64,000 nucleotides of DNA from positions 372,001-436,000 of the forward strand of contig NZ_CP156688.1 of NCBI RefSeq assembly GCF_040616545.1. The letters run 5' to 3'. This stretch comes from Akkermansia muciniphila. Lineage in GTDB: Bacteria; Verrucomicrobiota; Verrucomicrobiia; Verrucomicrobiales; Akkermansiaceae. How positions within the stretch are numbered: position 1 is the first letter of the stretch; the number at the start of each line of letters is the position of its first letter. Both the position numbers and the translations under genes were made by a program. Shown here piece by piece: positions 36,178-45,238 of this stretch. The notes beneath the pieces are model-generated. The model ran no database searches and was not told the origin of the DNA. It saw only the letters and a list, made by a program, of their open reading frames with translations.

Positions 36178-36192
36178 CGGATAAGCAATCCG
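36178..36192 (+). repeat. 15-bp inverted repeat, left copy
   Basis: CGGATAAGCAATCCG. Its exact reverse complement occurs 252 bp further on. Each copy is itself a CGGAT-N5-ATCCG palindrome. Confidence 0.8.
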
Positions 36193-36444
36193 GGGTCAAG
36201 TTCCGATCCTGAGGGGAAAAGGCTTGTACAAATATGCCCGTTCCCTTCCAAAGAAAGAGAAAATCTTCCTAAGCGCGGCAGCCTTCTATAGAGCTCCTGA
36301 ACGAGTATATGCCGCCAGCCGCCCCTTTTTATATTTCCGCCCTGGCTCTCAATTTCTTTTCAGCTGCCGCAGTAACCGCCGCATTCCTTGCGGCTTGCCT
36401 GGCAGGGGAAAGATTTTTCCTTTTTCCATCCATCTCCGGTAAAA

Positions 36445-36459
36445 CGGATTGCTTATCCG
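36445..36459 (-). repeat. 15-bp inverted repeat, right copy
   Basis: CGGATTGCTTATCCG, the exact reverse complement of the left copy. It lies about 25 bp from the gpmI terminator hairpin. Confidence 0.8.
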
Positions 36460-36484
36460 CACTCCTTTTCAAGCGCAGGCGGCC

Positions 36485-36525
36485 ACAAAAAATCCGTTCC
36501 CGGCCATGCATGCCGGAAACGGATT
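36485..36525 (-). terminator. Rho-independent terminator after gpmI
   Basis: On the minus strand AATCCGTT-TCCGGC pairs with GCCGGG-AACGGATT (minor bulge) and is followed by a T-run (TTTTTTGTGG). It lies 24 bp beyond the gpmI stop. Confidence 0.85.
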
Positions 36526-36549
36526 CCATTAAATAAACTACGTGCGCCG

Positions 36550-38094
36550 TTATTTCTTTGGCGTCACCAGGGGATGTCCGGACATTTCCGCAGGCTGTTT
36601 CAGCCCCATCAGATTCAGCAGGGTGGGAGCCACGTCCGCAAGAATGCCGTTGGAGAGATTCACCTCATCCTTGTCCGCACCCACGTAAATCAGGTCCACC
36701 AGGTTGGTGGTATGGGCCGTGTTCGGGGAGCCGTCCTCATTGCGCATGTGTTCGGCATTGCCATGGTCGGCGGTAATGAGCAGCTTGCCACCCAGTTCCA
36801 GAACCTTCTTCACACACTTTTCCAAGGCACTGTCCACTGCTTCGCAGGCGGCTACACCGGCTTCCACGTAACCGGTATGGCCCACCATGTCCCCGTTGGC
36901 AAAGTTCATGATTACCACGTCGTACTTGTCCACGGCATCCACAAACTTGTCAGCCACTTCCTCAGCGCTCATCTGGGGCTTCAGGTCGTAGGTAGCCACT
37001 TCACGGGGAGAGGGGACCAGAATACGGTCTTCACCGGGGAATTGCGTTTCCACGCCTCCGTTGAAGAAGAAGGTCACGTGGGCGTACTTTTCCGTTTCCG
37101 CGATGCGGAGCTGGGTTTTCCCGGCTTCCGCCACAATCTGGCCGAAGATGTTGTCCAGCTGTTCCTGTTCAAAGACAATGGGAGAAGGATACTTGGCGTC
37201 ATATTCCGTCAGCGTCACGTAGTGCACTTTGGGCGTCACTTCACGGTCAAAGCCGTCAAACTCCGGGTACAGGAACGCGTCGCTCATCTGGCGGGCGCGG
37301 TCCGCACGGAAATTGAAGAAGAACACCACGTCGTTGTCGCGCACACGCTGTTCGTCACCGTACGCAAAAATGCCGGGCTTCAGGAACTCGTCCGTCTCTC
37401 CCTTGGCGTAGCACTGTTCCACATACTCGGCGGGGGAACAGGTGCACTGTTCTCCGCGCCCCAGCACGATGGCATCCCACGCCAGCTTGTTGCGGTCCCA
37501 GCGCTTGTCGCGGTCCATCGCGTAAAAACGGCCGATGACCGTGATGATTTTCGCGCCGTAAGGCTTGATAGCTTCTTCCAGTTCACGCATGAATCCGGCT
37601 CCGCTGGTGGGGGAGCAGTCACGGCCGTCCGTGATGGCATGGATGCAGATGTCGCGCACGCCAGCTTCATATGCGTATTTGACAATGCCAACCAGGTGGT
37701 TGATATGGCTGTGCACGCCGCCGTCGCTCACCAGGCCCAGCAGATGCAGGCGGGAGGAAGCAGCCTGGGAAAAGGCAGTCTTCAGCACGGCATTTTCACC
37801 CATGGAGCCGTCCTTGATGGCGTTATCCACCCGGCAGAGATCCTGGAAAACCACGCGGCCCGCGCCCAGATTCAGGTGGCCCACTTCGGAATTCCCCATC
37901 TGGCCGTCCGGCAGGCCCACATCTTCCCCGGAAGCGCCCAGCAGGCTGTGGGGGTAGTTGGCAAGCAGGTAATCAGTAAAGGGTGTATCAGCCAGAACAG
38001 TGGCGTCACCGTACTCTTTCGCGACATCAGGCCCCAACGGATTGCGGCCCCAGCCGTCGCGAATCACAAGAACGACAGGCTTTTTAGAAGACAT
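36550..38094 (-). CDS. gpmI: 2,3-bisphosphoglycerate-independent phosphoglycerate mutase
   Basis: Interconverts 3- and 2-phosphoglycerate in glycolysis, manganese dependent. The 514-residue protein shows the alkaline-phosphatase-like metal site VVLVIRDGWG, the catalytic serine in QMGNSEVGHLNLGAGR (Ser69), SDGGVHSHINHL, and the second metal cluster LLITADHGNAEHM followed by AHTTN. Length is normal. It has its own terminator and ends 5 bp after the thioesterase gene's stop, so the two may share a transcript. Confidence 0.97.
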   Translation of the reverse strand: MSSKKPVVLVIRDGWGRNPLGPDVAKEYGDATVLADTPFTDYLLANYPHSLLGASGEDVGLPDGQMGNSEVGHLNLGAGRVVFQDLCRVDNAIKDGSMGENAVLKTAFSQAASSRLHLLGLVSDGGVHSHINHLVGIVKYAYEAGVRDICIHAITDGRDCSPTSGAGFMRELEEAIKPYGAKIITVIGRFYAMDRDKRWDRNKLAWDAIVLGRGEQCTCSPAEYVEQCYAKGETDEFLKPGIFAYGDEQRVRDNDVVFFFNFRADRARQMSDAFLYPEFDGFDREVTPKVHYVTLTEYDAKYPSPIVFEQEQLDNIFGQIVAEAGKTQLRIAETEKYAHVTFFFNGGVETQFPGEDRILVPSPREVATYDLKPQMSAEEVADKFVDAVDKYDVVIMNFANGDMVGHTGYVEAGVAACEAVDSALEKCVKKVLELGGKLLITADHGNAEHMRNEDGSPNTAHTTNLVDLIYVGADKDEVNLSNGILADVAPTLLNLMGLKQPAEMSGHPLVTPKK

Positions 38095-38099
38095 GCGCC

Positions 38100-38531
38100 T
38101 TATTTACAGGCATCCCCCCCTTTTGAAAAGCCTGAAATCAGGCATTCCTTCTCCGAGTCCGAAATAGCCTGCGGTTTGCCTCCCTTCCCCACGCGCACAA
38201 CCACGTACCTTCCCTTCATGACCGGATGCTCGGAATGGAACACGGAAAACTCCCATTCCAGGGAACTGGTTCCCACCGTTCCCAGGGTCAATTCAATGCT
38301 CAGCCAGTCCCCCAGCCCTGCGGAGCCGGAGTAATCCACATCCACATGCACGCGGGGCCAGCCGCAATCCGGGGAAAGAATCTCCAGCCCCTGTGAACGC
38401 AGGTACTCATGCTCCACTTCCTCCACCAGGCACAGCAGCCGGGTGAAGTGGGCCACGCCGGAGGCGTCCGTATCATGAAAGGCCACCTGGCGCGTTCTGA
38501 CAAAGGGGATGCGGGCAAGTTCTTCAGGCAT
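38100..38531 (-). CDS. Hotdog-fold acyl-CoA thioesterase (YbgC/4HBT family)
   Basis: A 143-residue single-hotdog enzyme. The motif FHDTDASGVAHFTRLLCLVEEVEHEYL has the catalytic Asp and the HF pair typical of 4-hydroxybenzoyl-CoA thioesterase-like proteins, followed by VHVDVDYSGSAGLGD. It hydrolyses acyl-CoA thioesters; the substrate is not determinable. It lies 5 bp upstream of gpmI on the same strand and is divergent from the histidine kinase. Confidence 0.87.
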   Translation of the reverse strand: MPEELARIPFVRTRQVAFHDTDASGVAHFTRLLCLVEEVEHEYLRSQGLEILSPDCGWPRVHVDVDYSGSAGLGDWLSIELTLGTVGTSSLEWEFSVFHSEHPVMKGRYVVVRVGKGGKPQAISDSEKECLISGFSKGGDACK

Positions 38532-38586
38532 GCCTTCATCCTGCCCCCTTCACTGGAACCATGTCCAGCCGCAAATGCGTGACAAT

Positions 38587-38613
38587 ATGTCACATCAGCT
38601 TGATTTGTGACAT
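38587..38613. promoter_or_regulatory. Operator-like inverted repeat upstream of the two-component system
   Basis: ATGTCACA and TGTGACAT form a perfect 8-bp inverted repeat with an 11-bp spacer. A further TGACA-N3-TGTCA palindrome overlaps the left arm (from about 38580). The right arm lies within the putative promoter, between -35 and -10. Confidence 0.5.
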
Positions 38614-38628
38614 TCCTCTCTTTATATA
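38600..38628 (+). promoter_or_regulatory. Putative promoter of the histidine kinase operon
   Basis: TTGATT-17-TATATA, 36 bp before the chosen start codon and overlapping the inverted repeat. Confidence 0.5.
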
Positions 38629-38663
38629 TAGGGGCAAGCCCGGACGGAAACGGAACCGCCGCC

Positions 38664-39815
38664 ATGAAGAAAGACACCATTGACAAGCTGATCGGCCGCA
38701 TTGACCACATCAAGGAGGAGGACCTCCAGCGCTTCTTTGTAAAGCTGGCGGAACAGCAGGGCTTTTTCCAGCAAGTGTTTGAGGCCATCCAGGAAGGCCT
38801 GATCCTGCTGGACAGCCGGGGAAAGATACTCTTTGTCAACCAGGCGGCCCTCAAGCTCCTCGACAAGGAGCCGGGCCAGGTCACGCCGGAAGACTTCTGC
38901 ATCTTCCTGGGCAGGGACTGCACGTGGGACACCATCCAGCAGAGCCGGACCGCCGTTTCCCGTGACGTGGAGATCTTCTACCCGGAACACAAATTCCTGA
39001 ACATCTTCATCTCCCCCATCGGCAGCAGGGACCAGGGCCACCTGATTTTAATACGGGATGAAACGCCCCGGCAGAAGAAGAATGCGGAGAATATTGAGGC
39101 GGAACGCCTGAACGCCCTGACGCTGCTGGCGGCGGGTGTGGCCCATGAAATAGGCAACCCCCTCAACTCCATAGGCCTTCATCTCCAGCTCCTGGCCCGG
39201 AAGGCAAAGAAACTCCCCCCGGAATACCGGACGGAGATGGAAGAACTGCTGAAAACGGCGGAGAGTGAGACCTCCCGGCTGGACGTGATCCTGAAACAGT
39301 TTCTCCAGGCCATCCGCCCCACCAAGCCCATCCGGGAGCCCCACAACATTGACGCCATCATCATGGATGTCCTGAAACTGCTGGAACCGGAAATCCACCA
39401 GCGCGGCATCCAGATCAATACGGACCTGCAGCCCAGCCTCCCCCTGCTCAGCCTGGACCCCGTCCAGGTCAGGCAGGTTTTTTACAACCTGATCAAGAAT
39501 GCCTACCAGTCCATCCCGCCGGAGGGAGGCACCATCCTGGTCAAAAGCGGTTATACGGATGACAGCGTCTTCGTCACCGTGGCGGACACCGGCTGCGGCA
39601 TTTCCCCGGAAGTCATGGGCAGCATTTATGAGCCCTTCCTGACTACCAAGTCCACCGGCTCCGGCCTGGGCCTGCTCATCGTGCGCCGCATCGTGAAGGA
39701 ACACGGCGGCTCCATCACTCTGGCCAGCCAGCCGGGTCAGGGAACCACCATTACAGTCTTTCTGCCGCGCGTGGAACGCACCATCAGGCTCCTTCCCTCC
39801 TCCGTCCCGTCATGA
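38664..39815 (+). CDS. Cytoplasmic PAS histidine kinase (NtrB-like)
   Basis: A 383-residue kinase without membrane segments: helical N-terminus, PAS domain (about 33-130), HisKA with phospho-acceptor His161 (GVAHEIGNPLNS), and HATPase_c with N box NLIKNAYQSI, G1 DTGCGIS and G2 GSGLGLLIV. The start MKKDTIDKLIGR is chosen because the frame upstream covers the promoter. The stop overlaps the response regulator start by 4 bp, so they are cognate partners. The soluble architecture resembles NtrB-type kinases; the signal is unknown. Confidence 0.92.
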   Translation: MKKDTIDKLIGRIDHIKEEDLQRFFVKLAEQQGFFQQVFEAIQEGLILLDSRGKILFVNQAALKLLDKEPGQVTPEDFCIFLGRDCTWDTIQQSRTAVSRDVEIFYPEHKFLNIFISPIGSRDQGHLILIRDETPRQKKNAENIEAERLNALTLLAAGVAHEIGNPLNSIGLHLQLLARKAKKLPPEYRTEMEELLKTAESETSRLDVILKQFLQAIRPTKPIREPHNIDAIIMDVLKLLEPEIHQRGIQINTDLQPSLPLLSLDPVQVRQVFYNLIKNAYQSIPPEGGTILVKSGYTDDSVFVTVADTGCGISPEVMGSIYEPFLTTKSTGSGLGLLIVRRIVKEHGGSITLASQPGQGTTITVFLPRVERTIRLLPSSVPS

Positions 39816-41215
39816 AGATGCCCGTTCTGCTGATCGTAGATGATGAGAAACCCACGCGGGACGCCCTGCGCATGGGTTTTCAGGATGACTATGAAGTGTA
39901 TACCGCCGCCAATCTTTCCCAGGCCGTCACCCTCCTGAAGGAGGAATCCCCGGACCTGGTCCTGACGGACCTGCGCCTGGGCGGTGAAAGCGGCATGGAC
40001 GTATTGAAAGCCGGAGCCTCCCTGCCCCAGCCCCCCAAAAGCATCATGATGACCGCCTACGGGTCCGTGGACGCCGCCGTGGCGGCCATGAAGCAGGGCG
40101 CGTACGACTTCGTCACCAAGCCCCTGAACCTGGACGCCGTGGAACTGGTGCTCAAGCGGGCGCTCCATACACGGAATCTGGAAACGGCCAACCAGGAGCT
40201 CACCACCCGCATCCAGGCGGATTCCGGCCTCCAAAAACTGCTGGGCAGGTCCACCGCCATGGAGCACGTCTTTTCCATCATCCGGCAGGTGGCGCCCAGC
40301 AGAACAACTGTCCTGATTGAAGGGGAGAGCGGTACGGGGAAAGAACTGGTGGCCCAGGCCATCCACTCCCTTTCCGGCAGGCCGGAAAACAAATTCGTGG
40401 CCGTCAACTGCGCGGCCCTCTCCCCCCAGTTACTGGAAAGCGAACTGTTCGGCCATGAAAAAGGCTCTTTCACCGGAGCGGGCCAGCGCCGCATCGGCCG
40501 CTTTGAACAGGCGGACGGAGGCACCATCTTCCTGGATGAAATAGGGGAGATAGACGCCGGAACACAGGTCCGCCTGCTGAGGGTTCTGTCTGAACGGACC
40601 ATTGAACGCGTAGGCTCCAACACCCCCATCCCCGTCAATGTCCGCATCATCGCCGCCACCAACAAGTCACTGGAAAAACTCGTTCAGGAAGGCAAATTCC
40701 GGGAAGACCTCTACTTCCGCCTCAATGTAGTCCACATCCAGATGCCTCCCCTCCGGGAGCGCCAGGAGGACGTGCTCCTGCTCGCCACCGCCTTCCTGAA
40801 GGAATTCGCCAGGGAAAACAACCGGGAATTCAAGCCCCTTTCCCATGATGCCGTGGAAGCGGTACGGAACTACCCCTGGCCCGGAAACGTGCGGGAGCTC
40901 CGCACCGCCATGGAGCACGGCGTGGTCATGAGCAACTCCGGAAAAATAGAACTCACGCACCTTCCCCGCCAGCTGCACTCGCCGCAACGGACGGACATGC
41001 CTGAAAGGACGGCGCGGGAACCCGTACCGGACAATGAAGCCAGCACACAGAATGGGCTTGTCCCGGCAGGGGTTTTGAATTTATCCTTGCTTGAACGGAA
41101 TGCCATCCGGCAAGCGCTGGCCCAATCGAACGGCAACAGAACGGCGGCAGCCCAGCTGCTGGGCATCAGCCGCCGCACCCTTCAACGCAAATTACAAGAT
41201 ACCCAACCTTCATGA
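39812..41215 (+). CDS. Sigma-54-dependent response regulator (NtrC family)
   Basis: A 467-residue protein: receiver domain with phospho-acceptor Asp53, Thr81 and Lys103; AAA+ domain with Walker A GESGTGKE (171-178), sigma-54 contact loop GSFTGA (218-223; GAFTGA in most) and Walker B IFLDEIGE (239-246); and a C-terminal Fis-type HTH (NRTAAAQLLGISRRTLQRKL). It activates RpoN promoters. The stop overlaps the next gene's start by 4 bp (ATGA). Targets are unknown; the coupled membrane protein gene and the upstream inverted repeat are candidates. Confidence 0.94.
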   Translation: MKMPVLLIVDDEKPTRDALRMGFQDDYEVYTAANLSQAVTLLKEESPDLVLTDLRLGGESGMDVLKAGASLPQPPKSIMMTAYGSVDAAVAAMKQGAYDFVTKPLNLDAVELVLKRALHTRNLETANQELTTRIQADSGLQKLLGRSTAMEHVFSIIRQVAPSRTTVLIEGESGTGKELVAQAIHSLSGRPENKFVAVNCAALSPQLLESELFGHEKGSFTGAGQRRIGRFEQADGGTIFLDEIGEIDAGTQVRLLRVLSERTIERVGSNTPIPVNVRIIAATNKSLEKLVQEGKFREDLYFRLNVVHIQMPPLRERQEDVLLLATAFLKEFARENNREFKPLSHDAVEAVRNYPWPGNVRELRTAMEHGVVMSNSGKIELTHLPRQLHSPQRTDMPERTAREPVPDNEASTQNGLVPAGVLNLSLLERNAIRQALAQSNGNRTAAAQLLGISRRTLQRKLQDTQPS

Positions 41216-43095
41216 ACGCGCCTACCACGGCATCCCGCACTCCGTTTATCATCATTCTCATTCTGCTGCTGGCAATCACGGGAGTGCAGTATTTCTTCAA
41301 CTTCAACGGCCTCACCTCCAGCGCCGCCATGGACCAGGCCCAGATTGCCCGGAACGTAGCCAGGGGGCAGGGAATGTCCACCAACTGGATGAGGCCCATC
41401 CAGATGGTATCCGGCAGCACCCGCTCCGGCCTCAACCCCTTTCTTTCAGACGCCCAGATCAATGAACAGGCAGCCATTCTGGCCGGACAGGGGGAATCCC
41501 TGATCAATACGGAAAAATTCAACCCCTACGCCCTCCGGGACACACGCAGCGCCCCCCTGAACATCCTGGTGGAAGCCGCGGTATTCAAGGTGGCGGGCGT
41601 CCACAAATTTGACCTGTGGAAAATGACGGGCAGCTCCATGATTTACCTGCCGGACCGCATCGTGGCCGGCATCTCCTGCATGTTCTTCATCCTGTCCGTT
41701 CTGAGCTGTTACTTCATCCTGCATAAAATGTTTGACGTCACCATCGCCAGCTTTACCTGCCTGACGATGATTCTCAGCAATCTCTTCCTGCAATACGCCA
41801 CCAGCGGCCTTCCGCAGATGATGATGCTCTTCTTCTTTTCCTGGGGCGTCTATTTCCTGTACTGCGCCCTGCAAAACCAGGAGGAAAACCGCAAATTCCT
41901 GCTGCCGGTCATTTACAGCTCCATCTGTTTTGCATGCGTCTGCCTGGCCGGCTGGATCGGCCTCTGGCCCATGGCCGGGTTCCTGATCTTCGTGGGCATC
42001 CGCTTCAGGCCGCACGGCCTGTATTGCATCCCGGGCTTCGTGATCCTGTTCCTCCTGCTGGCCTATCCCCTTTACATCAACCGCTCCCTGAGCGGGAGCC
42101 TATTTGGGACGGCTTACTACACCATCTTCACGGGGCTGACAGGCAATGAAGAAATCGCGATGAACTCCCTGCTCTCCGGGGACATCCCCGTTGCCGCACA
42201 GAAAGCCGTCACCGCCATCATCAACAACATCATGCAGCAGGGCGACCTTCTTTATGAGAACCTGGGGAACCTCCCCCTCGCCATGGTATTCCTGCTGGCC
42301 CTTCTTCACAAATTCAGAAGGCCGGAAGTCAACCAGGCCAAATGGGCCGTCTTCGCCCTGTGGGTTCCGTCCATCATCGGCATGGCCCTTTACACCACCA
42401 GTAAATCCGGCCTCTCCCTGGGACAGATTCAAATCCTCTTTGCCCCCTTCTTCACGGCTTACGGCACAGCCTTTGTCCTCAACCTGATCGCCAGGCACTC
42501 CAACAAGGAGGCGGCCCCCGTCATCCGCGGCTGCGTCCTGCTGGTTGCCCTGCTCCTCACCTCGCTGCCGCTTCTGCTCAGCCTTCCCCAAATAGTGCGG
42601 CTGGGCATCCTGACGAGCAGCCGCGGCATTCCGGCATGGCCGCCCTATTACCCTCCCGGGCTCAACGTAGACCTCCGCGCCCAGACCTCGGAAAAGGAAT
42701 TCATCCTGACGGACCAGCCCGCAGCCGTCGGCTGGTATGCAGACAGGAAAGCCATTGGATTCCCCAAAATGGTGGACCAGTTCATGGTCCTGGAACGCAT
42801 CCTGAAATTCCACGGCAGCAAGGTGGGGAGCATCTTGGTGACCCCGGCCTCCACGCTGGACAAGGATATCCGCACCGTGGCCTCCACCTATGGTGAATTC
42901 ACCCCTCTTGTTCTGGAGGGCACGACGCTGGTCCAGACGAAGGACAGAAACCCCGTATACCTCTTCGATCACAGCCGCGCGCTCTCCCCCCTGGCAAAGC
43001 GCTTCGGCACTCCGGACTCCCGCCAATTCCTCCAGGGCGCGGACATGATCCTTTACAAAGACCTTCAGGAAGAAGACCCCACCCCTCAGCAATAA
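41212..43095 (+). CDS. GT39-like integral membrane glycosyltransferase
   Basis: A 627-residue protein with about ten membrane helices in the first 480 residues and a soluble C-terminal part. After the first helix comes AAMDQAQIARNVARGQGMSTNW, the acidic loop position used by GT-C/GT39 enzymes of the PMT/ArnT type, which transfer sugars from polyprenyl-phosphate donors. The acidic residue pattern is weaker than in characterised members. It is translationally coupled to the NtrC-like regulator (ATGA overlap). The acceptor is unknown. Confidence 0.7.
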   Translation: MNAPTTASRTPFIIILILLLAITGVQYFFNFNGLTSSAAMDQAQIARNVARGQGMSTNWMRPIQMVSGSTRSGLNPFLSDAQINEQAAILAGQGESLINTEKFNPYALRDTRSAPLNILVEAAVFKVAGVHKFDLWKMTGSSMIYLPDRIVAGISCMFFILSVLSCYFILHKMFDVTIASFTCLTMILSNLFLQYATSGLPQMMMLFFFSWGVYFLYCALQNQEENRKFLLPVIYSSICFACVCLAGWIGLWPMAGFLIFVGIRFRPHGLYCIPGFVILFLLLAYPLYINRSLSGSLFGTAYYTIFTGLTGNEEIAMNSLLSGDIPVAAQKAVTAIINNIMQQGDLLYENLGNLPLAMVFLLALLHKFRRPEVNQAKWAVFALWVPSIIGMALYTTSKSGLSLGQIQILFAPFFTAYGTAFVLNLIARHSNKEAAPVIRGCVLLVALLLTSLPLLLSLPQIVRLGILTSSRGIPAWPPYYPPGLNVDLRAQTSEKEFILTDQPAAVGWYADRKAIGFPKMVDQFMVLERILKFHGSKVGSILVTPASTLDKDIRTVASTYGEFTPLVLEGTTLVQTKDRNPVYLFDHSRALSPLAKRFGTPDSRQFLQGADMILYKDLQEEDPTPQQ

Positions 43096-43103
43096 CCACC
43101 CAT

Positions 43104-43364
43104 ATGGCCAAACAACGGAAAAACGCTCCCGGATTTGAAGAATCCGTAGCACGCCTGGAAGAAATCATCCGCCTGACGGAAGCCCCCGTCACCGAGCTGG
43201 AAGACATGATAGCCCTGGTGGAAGAAGGCAACAAGCTCATCCGCCACTGCCGCGGCATTCTTCATGATGCGGAACTGCGCATCCAAACCCTCAGCAACCC
43301 GGAAACCGTCCAGGACGGAACGGATACTGATGAACCAGACAGCAATGAATTCTCCCTCACCTGA
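43104..43364 (+). CDS. xseB: Exodeoxyribonuclease VII small subunit
   Basis: An 86-residue protein with the XseB helical pair: FEESVARLEEIIRLTEAPVTELEDMIALVEEGNKLIRHCRGILHDAELRIQTL (in part). The C-terminal tail is acidic. It overlaps the start of dxs by 35 bp in a different frame; the pair xseB-dxs (often with ispA) is common. xseA is not adjacent. Confidence 0.92.
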   Translation: MAKQRKNAPGFEESVARLEEIIRLTEAPVTELEDMIALVEEGNKLIRHCRGILHDAELRIQTLSNPETVQDGTDTDEPDSNEFSLT

Positions 43365-45231
43365 ACTCCCGGAACTGCTGAAAGGCATCCGCAGCCATGC
43401 GGACCTGATGCAAATTCCCGAGGCGGACCTCCCCCGCCTTGCGGAAGAAATCCGGAACACCCTCATCCACTCCCTTTCCGTCACGGGGGGCCACCTGGGC
43501 CCCAACCTGGGCGTGGTGGAGCTGACCATTGCCCTTCACCGCGTTTTTGAAACGCCGCGGGACAAAATCATTTTTGACGTCTCCCACCAGGCCTACGTCC
43601 ATAAAATGCTTACGGGCCGTGCCCCGCTGATCCACACCATCCGCCAGCATGAGGGACTCTCCGGCTTTGCCAAAATGTCGGAATCCCCCCATGACGCCTA
43701 CGGAGCAGGCCATGCGGGCACCGCGCTTTCCGCCGCCCTGGGCATGTGCGCGGCCAGGGACCTGAAGGGAGAAGATTACCATGTAGTCACCGTGGCCGGG
43801 GATGCGGCATTCACCTGCGGCACCACCCTGGAGGCGCTGAACAACATCAGCCAGACGACCAAGCGCTACATCACCATTCTGAATGACAATGAATGGGCCA
43901 TTGATAAAAACGTGGGCGCGCTGGCAAAATACTTCAACTCCCTTCAAACCTCGGAAACCTTCTCCTGGCTGCGGGACAAGACGGCCTCCTTCATTGAAAA
44001 GCTGGGCGGCACGCAGGCCAGGGACTTCGCCCTCAAGCTGGAAGGCACTACCAAAAACCTCATCTTCCCATCCCTGCTCTTCAACAAATTCGGCCTGCGC
44101 TACTTCGGCCCCCTGGACGGGCACGACATCCCCACCCTGATCCGCACCCTCTCCTACATCAAGGACCTCAATGAACCCGTCATCCTGCACGTGGTCACCC
44201 AGAAGGGAAAGGGTTACCAGCCCGCGCTGGACAACCCCACCAAATTCCACGGCCTGGGCTCCTACTGCGTGCGGGACGGTGAAACGCAGGGCACACCCAC
44301 CCCCACTTTCTCCCACATCTTCGGTTCCACACTGGTGGACATGGCGCGGGAGGATGACTCCATCACGGCCATCACGGCCGCCATGGCCAGCGGCACCAAG
44401 CTGGACCTGTTCAAGGAGGCCTTCCCCAAACGCTACTTTGATGTGGGCATTGCAGAAGAACACGGCGCCCTCTTCGCCTGCGGGCTGGCGGCGGAAGGCA
44501 TGAAGCCCTACATCGCCATTTACTCCACCTTCATGCAGCGCTGCATTGACATGATCCAGCATGACGCCGCCCTGCAAAAACTGCCCGTGCGCTTCTGCAT
44601 GGACCGCGCCGGCCTCTCCCCGGACGACGGCCCCACGCACCACGGCCTGTTTGACATCGCCATGATCCGCAGCATTCCGAACATCGTCTTCATGCAGCCC
44701 AAGGATGAAGCGGAATTCGTCCACATGCTCCGGACCATGAACCACTACCAGAACGGCCCCACCGTCATCCGCTATCCCCGGGGCTGCGGCTCCGGAGTCC
44801 CCCTCCCCGCCACGGCGGAAATCCTCCCCATCGGCAAGGCGGAAGTGCTCCAGACCGGGAAGGACGTCACCCTTATCTCCCTGGGCACCATGATCGGCAT
44901 CGCCCGGGAAACGGCCAAACTGCTGGAAGCGCAGGGCTACTCCGCCACCCTCATCAATGCCCGCTTCATCAAGCCCCTGGATGACGAATGCATCCGCCGG
45001 TACGCAGCAGGCAGCCGGGTGGTCTGCACCTTTGAAGACCACGCCGTCAGCGGCGGCTTCAACTCCGCCGTACTGGAATCCCTGGAAGCCGGGGGCGTCG
45101 TCACGCCCATGGAAGCCATCGCGTGGCCGGACCAGTTCATTGAACACGGCTCGGAACCCATCCTCAGAAAAAAATATGGACTCACGGCGGAAGCCGCGTT
45201 ACAAAAAATCATTCCCCACCTGAACTCCTGA
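43330..45231 (+). CDS. dxs: 1-deoxy-D-xylulose-5-phosphate synthase
   Basis: First enzyme of the MEP isoprenoid pathway, condensing pyruvate and glyceraldehyde-3-phosphate with thiamine diphosphate. The 633-residue protein has the N-terminal GGHLGPNLGVVELTIALH, the TPP site GDAAFTCGTTLEALNN (GDA rather than the usual GDG), HVVTQKGKGYQPA, and DRAGLSPDDGPTHHGLFD. Start MNQTAMNSP is chosen; another ATG lies five codons in. The xseB overlap suggests translational coupling. Confidence 0.95.
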   Translation: MNQTAMNSPSPELPELLKGIRSHADLMQIPEADLPRLAEEIRNTLIHSLSVTGGHLGPNLGVVELTIALHRVFETPRDKIIFDVSHQAYVHKMLTGRAPLIHTIRQHEGLSGFAKMSESPHDAYGAGHAGTALSAALGMCAARDLKGEDYHVVTVAGDAAFTCGTTLEALNNISQTTKRYITILNDNEWAIDKNVGALAKYFNSLQTSETFSWLRDKTASFIEKLGGTQARDFALKLEGTTKNLIFPSLLFNKFGLRYFGPLDGHDIPTLIRTLSYIKDLNEPVILHVVTQKGKGYQPALDNPTKFHGLGSYCVRDGETQGTPTPTFSHIFGSTLVDMAREDDSITAITAAMASGTKLDLFKEAFPKRYFDVGIAEEHGALFACGLAAEGMKPYIAIYSTFMQRCIDMIQHDAALQKLPVRFCMDRAGLSPDDGPTHHGLFDIAMIRSIPNIVFMQPKDEAEFVHMLRTMNHYQNGPTVIRYPRGCGSGVPLPATAEILPIGKAEVLQTGKDVTLISLGTMIGIARETAKLLEAQGYSATLINARFIKPLDDECIRRYAAGSRVVCTFEDHAVSGGFNSAVLESLEAGGVVTPMEAIAWPDQFIEHGSEPILRKKYGLTAEAALQKIIPHLNS

Positions 45232-45238
45232 TCCATCC

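Larger units (their letters stand above)
36165..36484. other. Intergenic stretch carrying a long-range inverted repeat
   Basis: About 320 bp without a convincing gene between the acyltransferase start and the gpmI terminator. Short plus-strand frames (for example one ending at 36536) look non-coding. The only structure seen is the pair of 15-bp inverted copies annotated separately. Confidence 0.6.

Noticed and set aside
36224-36536. Small frames in the gap before gpmI
   Set aside because: They overlap the gpmI terminator and the inverted repeat and look non-coding.
43357-45147. A minus-strand frame opposite dxs
   Set aside because: Antisense shadow; dxs motifs are clear on the plus strand.
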